A DNA stretch of 64,000 bases from the NCBI GenBank assembly GCA_950295325.1, contig OX485803.1, positions 53,149,554-53,213,553 on the forward strand. The letters are read 5' to 3'. Origin of the DNA: Polytrichum commune (lineage: Eukaryota > Streptophyta > Polytrichopsida > Polytrichales > Polytrichaceae). The stretch's first letter is position 1; the number at the start of each line of letters is the position of its first letter. Under the pieces are notes generated by a model. The model worked only from the letters and a program-made list of their open reading frames with translations. It made no database searches and had not been told where the DNA came from. A program made the translations under genes and the position numbers. This document shows, piece by piece, positions 13,801 to 26,548 of this stretch.

Positions 13801-16561
13801 AATCTTTTGGGCATGCCAAGATATGTAGAGGTCCGGGTGCGAATGAATCCAGTTTCAATAGCGGACCCTCGCCTCCAACACCCGTGCGTGAAATCGGCTA
13901 CCTGTCCATGTTACAACTTAATATTACACATTGAGCTGAGTACTCGTACTATTGTTTGTGCTGCATCTAGGGTGATGAAGAAGCACACGCGGCTACCTGT
14001 CCATGTTACAGCTTAATATTACACATTGAGCTGAGTCCTCGTACTATTGTTTGTGCTGCATCTAGGGTGATGAAGGAGCACACGCGGTATATCAAAGCCG
14101 CGCCCTTGTCGTGCGGTGTGGTGCGCCTCAAAGATGGTGGGAGTGTTGAGGTGATTCGGAGCCCCTCCATAAAACTCCCTTACACCTCCCCAGCAGTGTC
14201 GGCCCCTGCATCCCCACCTCACACTCCCAATAGCCCGGGATCGAGGCCTCGATCGCCGCCGCTGCCCCCGGCAATCTTGAACCGCAGGTCGTCATGGGAC
14301 AGTGGCTGGGGCCGGCGGTCGCTGGAATACAGCCCCCAGCACCAGAACCTCCAAGTCATCTACGACGTGTTCATCAGCCACCGGGGCACGGTGAAAAACG
14401 GGTTCGTGGGCTACCTTGATGCGGCGCTGCACAGCTTCCTGGTGCACTCGTTTCTGGACAGGAAAGACCTCGGCGTCGGAGAATACATATGGGACCGGCT
14501 GCAAGCCATCATCGAACAGGTTCGGTGGTGTTTACATCTCTCCACCGTCCGTGTCATTCAGATCACTTCGTGTTAGACTGTTGTGTCATGAAGCTATCAC
14601 ATTTCTACTCGTGCAAGTGGCTCAGGGCACTTTCCAAACGACAACACGACTAGGAAACACAATGGTCCTAGAACACACTTTCCATGTGACATGGGCGGTC
14701 ATTACCACATGTTGTATGACCGACCCCATTGACAAGTGTCGAGTCCCATCTGCAATTGTCATGGACTGCATTCTGACTCTTGTTAGTGGGGTCGTGTGTT
14801 AATGACCGCCCGTGTCAAAGGGGGAAGTGTCTTCTAGGACCATGTTTCCTAGCATTACAAGGTTGTCCACATTGGACCCCCTACTAGTCCCTTGAAGTAT
14901 CACGACTAGGAAACACAATGGTCCTAGAACACACTTTCCATTTGGCCCATTAGGCCCACATTTGGCGGTCATTATCACATGTTGTATGACCGACCCCGTT
15001 GACAAGTGTGGAGTCCGATCTGCAATTGTCATGGACTGCATTTTGGCTTTTGTTAGTGGGGTCGTGTGCTAATGACCGCCTATGTCAAAGGGAAAAGTGT
15101 CTTCTAGGACCATGTTTCCTAGCATTACAAGGTTGCCCACATTGGACCCTCTGCTAGTCGCTTGAAGTATCACGAGTAGGAAACACAATGGTCCTAGAAC
15201 ACACTTTCCATTTGACATGGGCGGTCATTAGCACATGTTGTATGACCAACCCCATTGACAAGTGTCGAGTTCGATCTATAATTGTCACAGACTGCATTTT
15301 GGTTCTTGTTAGTGGGGTCGTGTGCTAATGACCGCCCGTGTCAAATGGGATGTGTTCTAGGACCACGTTTCCGGGTGTTGTATGGTGGTTTGTGTGATGG
15401 TTTGGTGTCCTTGGTTGTGCTTGCATCATGTTATCGAGTTCAGTCAATCTTATGTCACTTCTATCGAGTTTGCAAGGCAAGACTCATGTGTCTGGCACGG
15501 GGAACATGATTTACATTAGAGTCCGGATCCATAAAACCTAGGGGGTCCAAACCACCTCTTCATGGACCTTATTTTGGAGTAGGGGGACCAAAACACCCAA
15601 GCTTAAAGTTTGGTTTCTCAAATCGGGTGGAGTATTTTCTTGTATCAAGACCGACAAGATTGGGCGGGAAAACAGGGCACCACATTGAGTGCCACTTTTG
15701 ACTTGGACCCTAATGTGAAGTCCTTAGATTGCTCGATGTCAGTGTTCCTTTGGTCTTGGACTCTTGGATTGAAATCCCAAAACCCCAACAATTGAGACAT
15801 CCCATTTACTATCAAATACAACAGGTGCCGGTGAGCTTGGTGATCTTCACCGCCGACTTTGCAGGCTCACCTTGGTGCTTGGAGGAGTTGTACCTCATGG
15901 TGCAAAACCGGCCAAGGACGCAAATCCTCCCCGTTTTCTATGATGTGACTCCGAGTGATGTTCGGCGCCCAAGCCAGGGGGCCTTGAAGGAAGGGTGGGC
16001 CAAGACGGCGAGCCGTGTATCTGCGGTCACCAAGATTAAGTATAAAACCGCCCTCGAGACGGCTTCCAACATTGTGGGCTGGCAGTATTCCAGCAGCGGA
16101 CACATGTAAGAAAACGGTCTACACTGAGTCTTCTATATGTTTGGAAGAGTTTTCATGTGAGTAGATTTAGTTTCAATTACAGACAAGTTATTTACTTCTT
16201 GAATGCCACGGTCTTTGATTCACCTGGTGGGTATAGAATTAGCCATTTGGATCAGATCCCCATGAGATGCATGATGTCCTCATCATCATGTCTACCTAAA
16301 GATTTGCAAACAACACCGAGATGTTTTCTCGGCTTTTACCAAGTGGTAATAACACGATATGAGTTCTAACTGTTAGTCGCGCGGTGATTCATTTTCTGCA
16401 GACTGGAGGCAGATCTGGTGTATGAGATTGCAAAGCAAGTCTCTGTGAAGAAACACAAGCCTACGATAGGAACACAAGCCTATGATGGGAATTGTGCAGA
16501 TAAGTTCCAAATGAACAATGGTTCATTATATACAAGTGAGCCCGGCCATGAGCTTGACTAA
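10817..16561 (+). CDS. USP-like plus TIR domain protein, six exons
   Basis: Model: exons 10817-11051, 12406-12530, 12842-12939, 14066-14519, 15825-16105 and 16402-16561, all GT-AG with matching phases, giving about 450 aa. The ATG is preceded by no competing in-frame start. Residues about 40-165 resemble a universal-stress-protein fold as found before plant receptor-like kinases: an FFHVVGIV strand, then IVVEEAQRSGATMIVLER, then LSCGVVRLKDGGSVEVIRSP. A Ser/Pro-rich linker follows (about 186-245). From about 252 there is a TIR domain: YDVFISHRG, FLDRKDLGVGEYIWDRL, SPWCLEELYLM (putative NADase Glu near 325) and ILPVFYDVTPSDVR. It ends soon after the TIR domain with no NB-ARC or LRR seen, so it is a TIR-only receptor/enzyme type or a truncated gene. 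Exon 1 has a 15-bp repeat encoding EANIV-like units. TIR domains cleave NAD in immune signalling in plants (family knowledge); the role here is inferred. Confidence 0.78.
11466..12130 (+). repeat. Degenerate tandem repeat in intron 1
   Basis: About three diverged units of roughly 240 bp recur in intron 1 of the USP-TIR gene, each with a 'GACTGACwTGA'-like start, an 'AAGAGGGGAAGG'-like middle, and (in the first two) 'CTCAATTTGTAGATAGGTA' near the end. The unit has no coding potential. The third unit is partial. Confidence 0.5.
13896..14085 (+). repeat. 95-bp tandem duplication across a splice acceptor
   Basis: 13896-13990 and 13991-14085 are near-identical units. Both contain GCTGCATCTAG followed by GGTGATGAAG, that is, the 3' splice site and first codons of exon 4 of the USP-TIR gene. 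The second copy is the one that continues into the open TIR exon. The first copy reads on to a stop, so its use would break the frame. Confidence 0.85.
14647..15374. mobile_element. Three tandem foldback elements in intron 4
   Basis: Three units begin at about 14647, 14903 and 15173 and end at about 14856, 15115 and 15374. In each, the left arm (GACTAGGAAACACAATGGTC and an inner GGGCGGTCATTA) is repeated inverted at the right (TAATGACCGCC and inner GGACCATGTTTCCTAG), so each can fold on itself. Spacer sequence between units is also shared, pointing to tandem duplication rather than three insertions. Confidence 0.7.
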
Positions 16562-18314
16562 CCTACCTAGAAGACTGTTCCTAATCAAATGCCCACTTAA
16601 GGTGAGCGGTTAACACTGATGATCTTACTAGATTCTCCTAGTATGTGATTATTGACTATAGAAATAGTGAAGGCCGTGCCACGTATCTTGAGATTTCTAC
16701 ACTCTGAAATTGGTCCCCATGCGGCCATCACATGTAGATGAGGTCCTTGATGCAAATTGGCGCCAAGTGCCTGAGATGAACAAATAGATAGATAGATAGA
16801 TGGATGTGACACCATTTGTACTTGAAATTATATTGTAAAAATGCAACTTCTCTTACCCACCCACTCACTAATCAACGGCTGAGCCAATGATGAAATCATG
16901 ATTTTGCATAAAGAACAAATGCTATGTCCGGGCGCAAGCACAGTCAAGTACACAATTCCATTATTTTGCATAGGTCTAAGTGAAAGTGATTCAAAATATA
17001 TATATATTAAACTTGAGGGAAACTATCTTATGAGCGATGAGCAGTGAGCGGTGAGCGGTGAGCGGTGAGCAGTAACACATGAGCAATGAGCAGTATCATA
17101 TGAGCAATGAATCCAAATTTAGTAAAGACACATGGGTTTAGGGTACACAACCAAATTTTTGACAAATTAATTGCATATTTTCAATTGTAAATTGCCAATA
17201 TTTTAAATGAAGCACAAGTGAAAGGGCCCTATTTCCATGGATCATTTAAAACACTTTCAATTCATTGCTGATTTTTATTATAATAATTCAAACCAATACA
17301 TGTCATTTATTGACATCCTTATACATGTAGTTACAACCAACACTTGCACAACTACTCACATTCCACAACACCAGCAAGTTCAAGTAGGTGCATAACCTCA
17401 TTATACGTATATGTGTCGAGGTCACCTTCAACCCTCAGCCTTAGACGGTGTAACCCGCTGCTGAACCGGTTTACATGGAAGTCACTCCCACCAAAATTAG
17501 ACCATTCTAGGTTTCCATTTCTATGAAGGTGGTTGTTTGTATACTAGCATTTAGATTTGTGACACATTGCTTTCGTGCTCTTTTGAACTCTCAAGAAGTA
17601 GTTGACCTAAGTTTGCAAGTTTTTGTTCTCCTAAATCCTAATGTCAAGGTTAAGTGCTTTTGGAATGGAGTACATTCCTACATTCAATAACACTTACTCC
17701 TATATCTTTCATGGTTTGAATGTCTTGTAAAATATTCTTATTCCGTTCCAAATCCAAGAATGTAGTATTAAGGTCTTTTGGAATTCAAATATACTCCCTC
17801 ACTAATGCAATTCCATTAGGAAGTACTTGATTATGTAAATTCACCTATCTCAACATTCATCAAGTACAAGTTACCTTCATCCAAGTTGTTTGAACATTAC
17901 TCATCATCATTCATTTGTAAACTTCAATGTTTCAAATGTCAATGTTCCTATATTCTCTACTTGATATTCTTAAATATCTACAATCCTCTTAGCTTGATGA
18001 AAAGAGATCTTAATTGAGTAGGGTGGAGCGCTGGTGGTGATGTAGATTCCTTTTGCATTTCCTCTTTTGAGCTCTTGCTTTTTCCCGTCACTTGGTAATT
18101 GAGTTGGTTTCCCATTCTTCAAGTTCTCGGGAAATCCTTTGTGGTTAGGTATCCCTTTTCTTCTATTTCCAAATTATGAATCTTGTTGGAGCTATGTTGC
18201 TCTTTTGTATTTTCTTTGGTGTTTGTGGAAATATCCTCCGCCAATCTGTTCTTGGATTCTTATCTTACTACACTTGATTGGCCCTTCTAATTGTTCGGCC
18301 GTTCCTCAAGTTTC
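16562..18314. other. Intergenic DNA downstream of the USP-TIR gene
   Basis: No supported gene. It contains a short GATA run (about 16,786-16,800) and a cluster of imperfect GAGCrGTGAGC units at about 17,031-17,105. The remainder is AT-rich and unassigned. Confidence 0.55.
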
Positions 18315-18482
18315 GTTTTTGAGTCCACATAAATTATCCAGCATCCTTTGTATATTTTCTCTAATTGTTTCTCATTTCCACCTCTTGTGAAACCTAAGAG
18401 TTTTCCTTTTGGGTCCATATAAGTTTTCCGGTATCCTTTGTGTATTTTCTCTAATTGTTTCTCATCTTGTGAATCCTAAGAG
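18315..18482 (+). repeat. Short tandem duplication
   Basis: Two units of about 85-95 bp share 'GTATATTTTCTCTAATTG' style sequence followed by 'CTAAGAG'. Non-coding. Confidence 0.5.
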
Positions 18483-18511
18483 TTTTCCTTTCAATTCCCT
18501 TTGGAATTCAC

Positions 18512-18750
18512 AGATTTTTCTTTTCGTTTTTCCACTTCAATTTTGAAAATTTTGGGGCGTGTAATATACTGTTGGGAAGGTATTTCCAAGACCTTTCCAG
18601 CGGTATACTACATGCCCTGAATTCGTAAAATTTTAGTCGCTAGACCAAGAAAACAAATCTGCAGTTGTTTAGCGACTGCAGATCAGGCTGGTCAAAAAGA
18701 CTGCAGCCAATTTCGGCTGCGGTTCTTTTTGGCATAGTTATCTACTACTG
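18512..18750. mobile_element. MITE relative of 60919-61228, left-truncated
   Basis: It shares with 60919-61228 the blocks GGGGCGTGTAATATACTGTT, a central palindrome around ACCTTTCCAGCGGTATACTA, CTGCAGATCAGGCTGGTCA, and a right end reading TTATCTACTACTG. The left terminal repeat of the family is not visible, so this copy is truncated or decayed. Confidence 0.6.
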
Positions 18751-19559
18751 CTTGGAATTAATTATAACTTTCAATGTGGGCGGCCATGGCCAGGATATCT
18801 GGAAAGACAAATTGCAACTAAGCTCAAATTTGGAGATGACATGTAATGATAGTAGAAATGGCACACAAATAAAGATTTATTAAAGGTATTCAATAAATCA
18901 CATGACATGAATAAGTTTGTTGAGAGTGCTCAAAACCTACCAGTTTTCTCACAAGATCCACTCAAAATGAAATGGGGGATGCATACCCAACACCAACCTT
19001 CAACACAAAACCTGCATCAAACTATTCGTTCTTTTTTATGCATAATGTATATTATTTGGCTAGGTGACTAAAGTCCTACCACATGCGCACTCTAAGTTAC
19101 AAGGTCTGTGGCAATAATCATTGAAAACTGCTAAACATTCAAGGAAAATTATGAGGCTCTCCAGCCACTTGACATTCTGACAAATTGCCAACAGTACACA
19201 CAAACTTGAAATATTCTCCCTACAATCTGCAGAGTGCATACCCACACACCATCAAGCTGGCTTCTTCAAGTCTTACCAGGATTCGAGAGGTCGCATTTTC
19301 CAACATTGAAGCTTTTGTCGCCTCTCACCATTTGAGCTTCTCGATCAAGAAATGCTCCGCCCGCTGTTAGGTGTCCATCGCAAAGCATGGCAATCTTCGG
19401 AAACGGCATGATGTCATTACCAAGCATGCTCTAATATTGCCACTTGGTGTAATGAAACCAATATTATAATTATGGCATCGAGTTTTTGAGATTCACTGCA
19501 TTTGCACTAAGATAGACATTGTGCCTACAGCTATCACACACAACAATAATATGCACACC

Positions 19560-19840
19560 TATGTTTGAGTGGTATATATGTGGTCAGGTGTGGATCTAAT
19601 AACAGACACCAAAAAGACAATATGTGTAAATCAAAAGAGATTAAGCTACGTGCTCAAAACATGCTAAGGCTCAATAGTCAGCATGATTGGAGGGACTCAA
19701 TGTGTGAGCGCAAGAAGCTTCACTTTGATAAGGAACAAGATATTCATACGAGCTCCGTAATTTTTGAGGCAAACGGCTATTGGACACGGCTTAGATCTGC
19801 TACCCATCTCGCATTAGTTGCGTGCATTCATATCCTACAA
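19560..19840 (+). repeat. Dispersed repeat R4, copy 1
   Basis: Similar block order to 24,640-24,895: GAGTGGTATATATGTGG-like start, 'GTGCTCAAAACATG', 'CTTTGATAA', 'GAGCTCCG'. A 124-codon frame crosses it but shows no domain and is not conserved as a frame in the second copy. Confidence 0.45.
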
Positions 19841-20055
19841 GAAAACATGGGTGTATCCAATAGAGAAAAAAGTATCCATCTAAAATCGCAATGCTTGCCT
19901 CAGTGGTTTTGGGATCATTACACCAAGTGGCAATGTTAGAGCATGGTGGGCAACGAGAGGTCGTGGGCGCATCGAACACACTGGAAAAGCAGAGATGGGG
20001 TGTAATGTTGCAGGTCTGGCTTCCAACGACTGGGCTTGGCAACCTTCACGGCACA

Positions 20056-20314
20056 AGCAAATTCAAGAGCTAACACTCATGCAACGCTCACTAACTGTTC
20101 TAAGACCTCACAACTTGGCACACAAATCAGAGATATATAGAATGAAGTTGCCATCTGCTTGTGCTTCTTTAAAGGGTATGGCCTGAGCAAATTCAAGAGC
20201 TAACACTCATGCAACACTCACTAACTGTTCTAAGACCTCACAACTTGGCACACAAATCAGAGATAGAATGAAGTTGCCATCTGCTCGTGCTTCTTTAAAG
20301 GGGTATGGCCTGAG
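20056..20314 (+). repeat. 130-bp tandem duplication
   Basis: Units at 20056-20185 and 20186-20314 differ by a handful of substitutions and small indels and share AGCAAATTCAAGAGCTAACA through GGTATGGCCTG. No coding role is apparent. Confidence 0.85.
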
Positions 20315-23300
20315 TTTCGGAACTGTGTCCAGCCTACACTGACGGTTGCAGGCAATCATATCATAGCATGTGCATGTCCCTGACGCTCGGGGTGGATGAC
20401 GCGTGAATCGATTGTTTTCTCTTCGGTTGGTGGATTTTTGGGGAATTTTGAGGGTTTGCTTGGGAAAAAATAAGAAAGAAAGAAAGGAAGAAAGAGAGCT
20501 GTGATGTTGTTGCCGGTGTGAATTATGGCGTTGCTTCATTTTTGAGTTGGTCTAAGTCTAGGTGTAGTCTCGAAACGGGCATTGTGTAATAGGTAAGGTT
20601 CTAGGGCTGGGGTCTTTTGTGAATGAGGGCCTGGCCAAGAGTTGGCCCATATTTGCAGAAGGCCATGGAGTGAGGGCCTTACCGAGCATAAAGTCCTTTC
20701 CAAGATTTTGGTTGCTAGATTCAGATCAAATGGACAGTTCCGATGGCATTACACAAGAAGTCTTATTGAAATCCCCAGTAAGCAATGATGGAACGTAAGG
20801 AGCATGTAGAGTTCAAAGAGAAATTTGTGTGACGGTTTTACAAAATTTAGAGGGCTCCTATAAACTTTTGGCTCCTTTTAAAGGTGAACACCTTGAACGG
20901 GCATGGACCAAGGGCAAGCCCATAGGTTCCCACATGATTTGTTGAAAATGTGTGGTTCACTCAAATACACCCACTGTGATTGGATGAATCATTTGTGGTA
21001 TGGTGCACCAAACTTCAAGTGTTAGGAAGGTCACATATTTGCTTGAAAATATTTAATAGTAGAGACTCAACTTATGCAATCCTTGCCCACAATTTGATAG
21101 AAAGAAAGAGTTGGTGAATGCAAATTACTACACTGATATCACCTATTAGTGTGGTTTATCATTTGTAGTTATGTGTTTCTATAATGTTTTCCTAAGAGCA
21201 TACATTTTTTCTTTTTCTTATCAAGTAATGTATATTGTATTCCTTGATGCCCATACTAGCTATTTATATTATCAGGGAAAACCAATGATCTTTCTCAATG
21301 AGAAGTTATGGCAATGTGTAACGCTAAACAGTAAATTCTACATTATTAGGTGACATTGGTGTACTTCCTCAGTATGCACTGTGAAGTTGCTTGAGATATG
21401 ACAGGTTTCCATTGAGAAAATATTTGTTATTATGGAAGTTAGGAACTTCAAATCTTGCTGGGGACTCTTTGTATTTTGTCTGTCTGGATCTTGTTGGTTT
21501 CAACTGAGGTGAACACTAGACTGAATCTGCCATTGATTTTTCTACTATGTAGACTAAGTTTGATTGTTGTGAGCTGGACCTACACAAGTTCCAGGTCTGA
21601 ATCAGATAGAAGCTTCAGTCTTGACTCTTGTTGGTTTTATTTCCTGTAAATTGGCATCAATTTTACAATGAAACTGGCATCCTAACCGCATACTCCTTCA
21701 AATCTGGTCAGAACCAGCAATTTTCGCTGGGGAATTGAAGTCTACAGTGCAAGTGTGAATATGGTATTAACACTTGAATTATAATCGAAAGACTTTTAAG
21801 TGAAATGCGTTTGAGTTGTTACATGTGTCACCTACTAGCTTGTATGTTATTATTTACCCCATCTAACACCTCTGAAAGGAAACGATCATGCTTGTAACTC
21901 TTCAAAACTGTAGTAAAGAAGGATGAAGATATCATATCAAGTTGCTTTGAAAAACATACAAACAAACATTTTATGAAGACCAGATCATGATTTAGTCTAG
22001 TGAACAATCAGTTCATTTCATTGAGACTCAACTCTCTGAGATACATTCATAAGGTGTGTGGCCTTATTGTGGGCATCATGCACTTCTAACTACACAATGT
22101 ATAATCTTTGGCCATTGGATCTCATCGGGAAGTGTTTCACCCAAAACTAGCAATTGCAGATTACACATATTGTCATTTCAAGTTTCAATTTTAATAGGGC
22201 TCAAATGTTGAAGTTGTAGGAGGTGAAAGTGAAGATTCTCTTTTTCCTTCAATCATTAAATCCCTAAACCTTTTTTTTCCCAAAATCAAGCAAATCAACA
22301 CATCTGTTGAATTTGCACTATATCCACATGTGAATTGAGAGGACCATGGTGAATCTAACTATACATATATGTTGTTGTCTTGGATCACCCTATGTCCACA
22401 CAAAATTTGAACCATCCATGTGTTCATATCACTAAGATTACATATTTTTTTGTGGGGGAAGGGTTCATTAGGCAATAAAATTGAATCTTTGAAAGCTCAA
22501 GCTTTCTATAGCAATTTGGCCTGCATATAGGGTGAGACTTGGTCTTTGACATCATAGGCTTTGAATTTGAACTATTGACTCAAATTTGATGTTTGGGAGG
22601 CCTTACTTTGGCCATAGCCTTACTTGCCCCAATGAACCATGATATTTTTCCACATATGACAAAGGCACAACTTCAACATCTAAACCGTAGATGTTTGCTA
22701 TTAAAAATATATTATTATTTCATGCAAAATTTCAATGCAATTGAGACAAACGAGTTCATGATGATGTTCTCTTCCAAAGAGGTTTACAATGTACTCTGAA
22801 ACTTTTCCTTTTAGGCAGCTTGGCCACTTTGAAATTTTTGTTCAACCAGGGATTTTGTCCATATCCAAAAAATATAAGTGTGTTAGGTTCCCATCAACAC
22901 TCCCCAATCCCAATCCAAATAGAGCCTCAACCTCAAGCCTCATTAATTGAAAAACAAACAGAGAAACGGTCGCTTTGGGTTATCTAGGGATTTAAAACTT
23001 CAAGCGATCTTTCAGGCCCACCCAACTGTATAAACGATTGGACTTAGAATGATTAACACTCCAATTTCTTAATAATATGTAAGGTTTTTGGAACACATGG
23101 CGTACTTGACCACCTGGCTAGTTTCGTCAAGTAGAGAGATGATTTCACGGCCGGGAATCGAACCGCCAACCACTCCGTTCGGTTTGGGTACCTCTCCATT
23201 GTCATCCGGTAGTTTAGGGTCATCTCGGACCATTAGATGAAATGTCTTCAACACTTCAACATTGATGGCTTTGTAAAGTTAATTTCCTACTTACTTTCAT

Positions 23301-24640
23301 CACCCACGAAGGTCACAAGTGATGTTTGATCATCCCCTATAAGCTCTGTAATTAGTTGTTGCACAACTAAGTTAAGCGGGTTTTAAATGGACACTTTTCT
23401 CTCTACACTTTTCTCTCGTAGAATCTGAAGTTCAGGCAAGTAGTGCGAGATGATCATCGAAGCCAAAATCATGCCCGTATTCACTCTCCTCATAATTTTT
23501 TCCCTAAACATTATAAGAAATCTCAGTTGTAAATTACTACAAGTCATGGTTTTCAAGCCAATACTCTAATACCTTAGAGCTTTGTAAACTTGTGTAATTC
23601 AATAGATACCTTAGAGGGCTCTCTATTCCAACCCATGCATATAACAAAGATGCAACATGTCACTTAGGGTCTCAATCAATGTAAGAGTGTTTCATTAGAG
23701 TTTATTAGGTTGAATATCTTGGTAAAGGAATAGCCATGGTATAGTTCTCAAACATTATTTGATAGACTCCCGGTCTCATCCACCCTTCTTGCTCAGTTGG
23801 ATAATGTTATGTCATATGCTGATTGTACAATTGTAATTAAAAAAACAAATATCCATAAACGAGTCTAGATGTAATGAACTAAGTCACATATGCATTGCCA
23901 CCTATGCCCTAGCACAAATTTGAAGCAAAATGGCTATTTTTTTTCATCTCCATCCATCTTCTCACGTTCCAAAATTCTCATCTAACTCATTAAGAAAATT
24001 GAAATGTTGTCAACATGTGAACTTCGATTCAACTCAAGTCTAGTATGGCATATTTGCCTATCTACTTTCTTTGAATCCTAGAATACTTCAAAATGATGAT
24101 AGTATATCACTTTTTGATGTCAAATCTATTTAGCTAATTAACACACACACATGGATTTGTCCATACAAATTTGCATTGGCTACAGTGACTTCATATTGTA
24201 GAAACAAATTTTTATGAGCTACATCCAATGAATGAACAAGTGTTCAATGATTTCATCAATGATAAATAAATATGTCTTGCTAAGAGCATATTAGTTATCC
24301 TTTTCACATGATCTTTTGGGCATATACATATGATTGGGGTCGATATGATATATTTATTTTTCATTTATGTATTTATTGGAGGGGATTTCCTAGCTACAAT
24401 TTCTATATATATCATTTTTAGAGGGGACAAAATCTTGTATATTAGGGTTCTTAATTTCATGGTCATGCACACATGTGATTCATGATTCTAACATTGAGTG
24501 CACCCTATAAGTGTACACACAATGACATCACTAACTTGCATACAACTCAAGATTCTCCAAAACATATATTGTAAGGATCATCCCTCAAAGAAGGTAATGT
24601 AAGCGGACCTAAAATGCTCACTACGTTTAAATGGACACCT
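20315..24640. other. AT-rich intergenic DNA
   Basis: No supported gene or RNA. A purine-rich run (about 20,470-20,500) and scattered short repeats are all I can see. Frames present are short and random in character. Confidence 0.55.
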
Positions 24641-24895
24641 CTATTTTAGTAGTGTGTGGTTAGGTGTAAATATATGCGCAGAGACCAAAATGACACATGT
24701 TTAAAAAAAATTAGACTATGTGCTCAAAATATGTTGACCATTCTCAACTCAATGGCGAACAAAATTGGGGTGGCTTTGACTTTGATAATGAAAAGATTCT
24801 CACCTGAGCTCCGAAATATATGTGGAGAACGCATATGGTCATGGTTTGAATTTGCTAATTATCTCACACTAATATGAGTTCCATATCCTAGGAGT
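24641..24895 (+). repeat. Dispersed repeat R4, copy 2
   Basis: Diverged copy of 19,560-19,840, with the same order of blocks; a fragment of the same family follows at about 25,435-25,560. Confidence 0.45.
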
Positions 24896-24972
24896 AGTGG
24901 GTGTAGAATAATAAGTGTCCATTTCAAGTTGCTTACCTGACTACTTTAGTCAATGTAATGATGAAAACACTT

Positions 24973-25141
24973 CATAACATTATTAAGCAACGTGTGTGCG
25001 TTCATGTTGACCCCGAGAATATAACCATGGGATGCTCTAACCTTGTACAAGGAGACTCAAGATTAAGACTGGGCTCCTAACATCCCGTGGTTATATTCTT
25101 AGGGCCCACAAAACAAACGTACACTGCTTAATAATGTCATG
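24973..25141. mobile_element. Small foldback MITE
   Basis: Left end CATAACATTATTAAGCA and right end TGCTTAATAATGTCATG are inverted repeats, and inner arms (AATATAACCATGGGATG and CATCCCGTGGTTATATT) pair as well. No clear target duplication was found. Confidence 0.65.
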
Positions 25142-26548
25142 TTGGGGTTCTAGAAACTTATTTCCTCCACATATGGAAAACATGGAATTTGTGATTATTT
25201 TTGGCCTCTTGGGAAGTTGAAGGTTAATCAAGTTAGAAACCTTAATGTGAGTGAAGATGCGGATTCAAATGCCCGACCTAGGTGGCAATGAATGCAACAC
25301 TTCCTTGGGATATAGAACATCAATGTCACATATCATTGCTATCTTTTAATCAAAATCTCCAAAAGATAAGATGAATGCACTAAATATAGATACATGCAAG
25401 CCTTATTTGGTTACCTATCTCAAATCGGACACCTATATTTGAGTGGTGTGTGGTAGGCTAGTTCTAAGAACAAAACCCACCAAGACATGTGTTCAAAAGA
25501 AAAAACTGAACGACATACCAAAAATTTACCAACCAATTTAGACTCAACACATCTGGACGGATCTAAGTTTTCATTTAAAGAATTAGCATACACACACTTT
25601 TAACAATCATAACCATTAATATCATAATAAGTCCGATTTCCAATCCGATTCACGTCGATGCTTCCCTCACACATTTGCTATTGCAACACAAGATTCGTTG
25701 CATGAATGTGATCGGTAGAAGTTGGAGGACCATGAAAAACTGACCGAATAACACCCACGTACCTCATACATCGTACATTGGGCCCCTTTGACCTCCAAGG
25801 GCTACATTGTCGGAAGGGGACTGAGACTTGGGATTTGTCCCTTGATCTTTGACAATGAAATTGCATGAAGAAAGGAGAACAAAGACCCGTTGCCAAACCC
25901 TAAACCTGTGAAGCTTGTGAGCTCGTCTGCCATGAGAACGACTTACTAAGGCGGTGCCTGAATTGCTCATACAGATACGGGAGATTGAAGTATGTCAGTC
26001 TGGGGTCGTTGGATGATGACTACTGCCTTACCATATGAATCGACCGCAAGTTAATTACAGATGAATCGGTTGAATTTGAGAAGTAATAATTGGTTGGAGT
26101 TCATCAAGATTTCACGACCAGTGGCTGGGAAGTTTTTGAAGAAGAAGAAGAGTTATGGTCTCCAGAGGAGGCCGGAGTGAATAGAGTGTCTGCTCATAGA
26201 ACATCCTTGGCCACGCCCTAGGACAATGGCGTTAGATGTAAAACTACTTCACCCTTTGCAGGGAGTAGACATTATATTTAATAACTAATGATTATTACCG
26301 GTAACCGGTAACATGTAACCGTCTTTAGTCAAAAGACATCTAGTAATCATGGCATTGGTTTAGGGGGTAAGGCAGAGCGGGTTGTAAGTTTATTTGTTTG
26401 TGTGTGGTAAGTCTTAGAGGTCTATGATGGGTTGTCAGTTCTCTAGTCTATGTTTATGAACTAGTAATGAGTGTGCATATTGTGTGGCAATTATGTTAAT
26501 TTGTTTAAATGTACTTTTAATTTTCATGACAGGGAGTTTAAGTATTGT

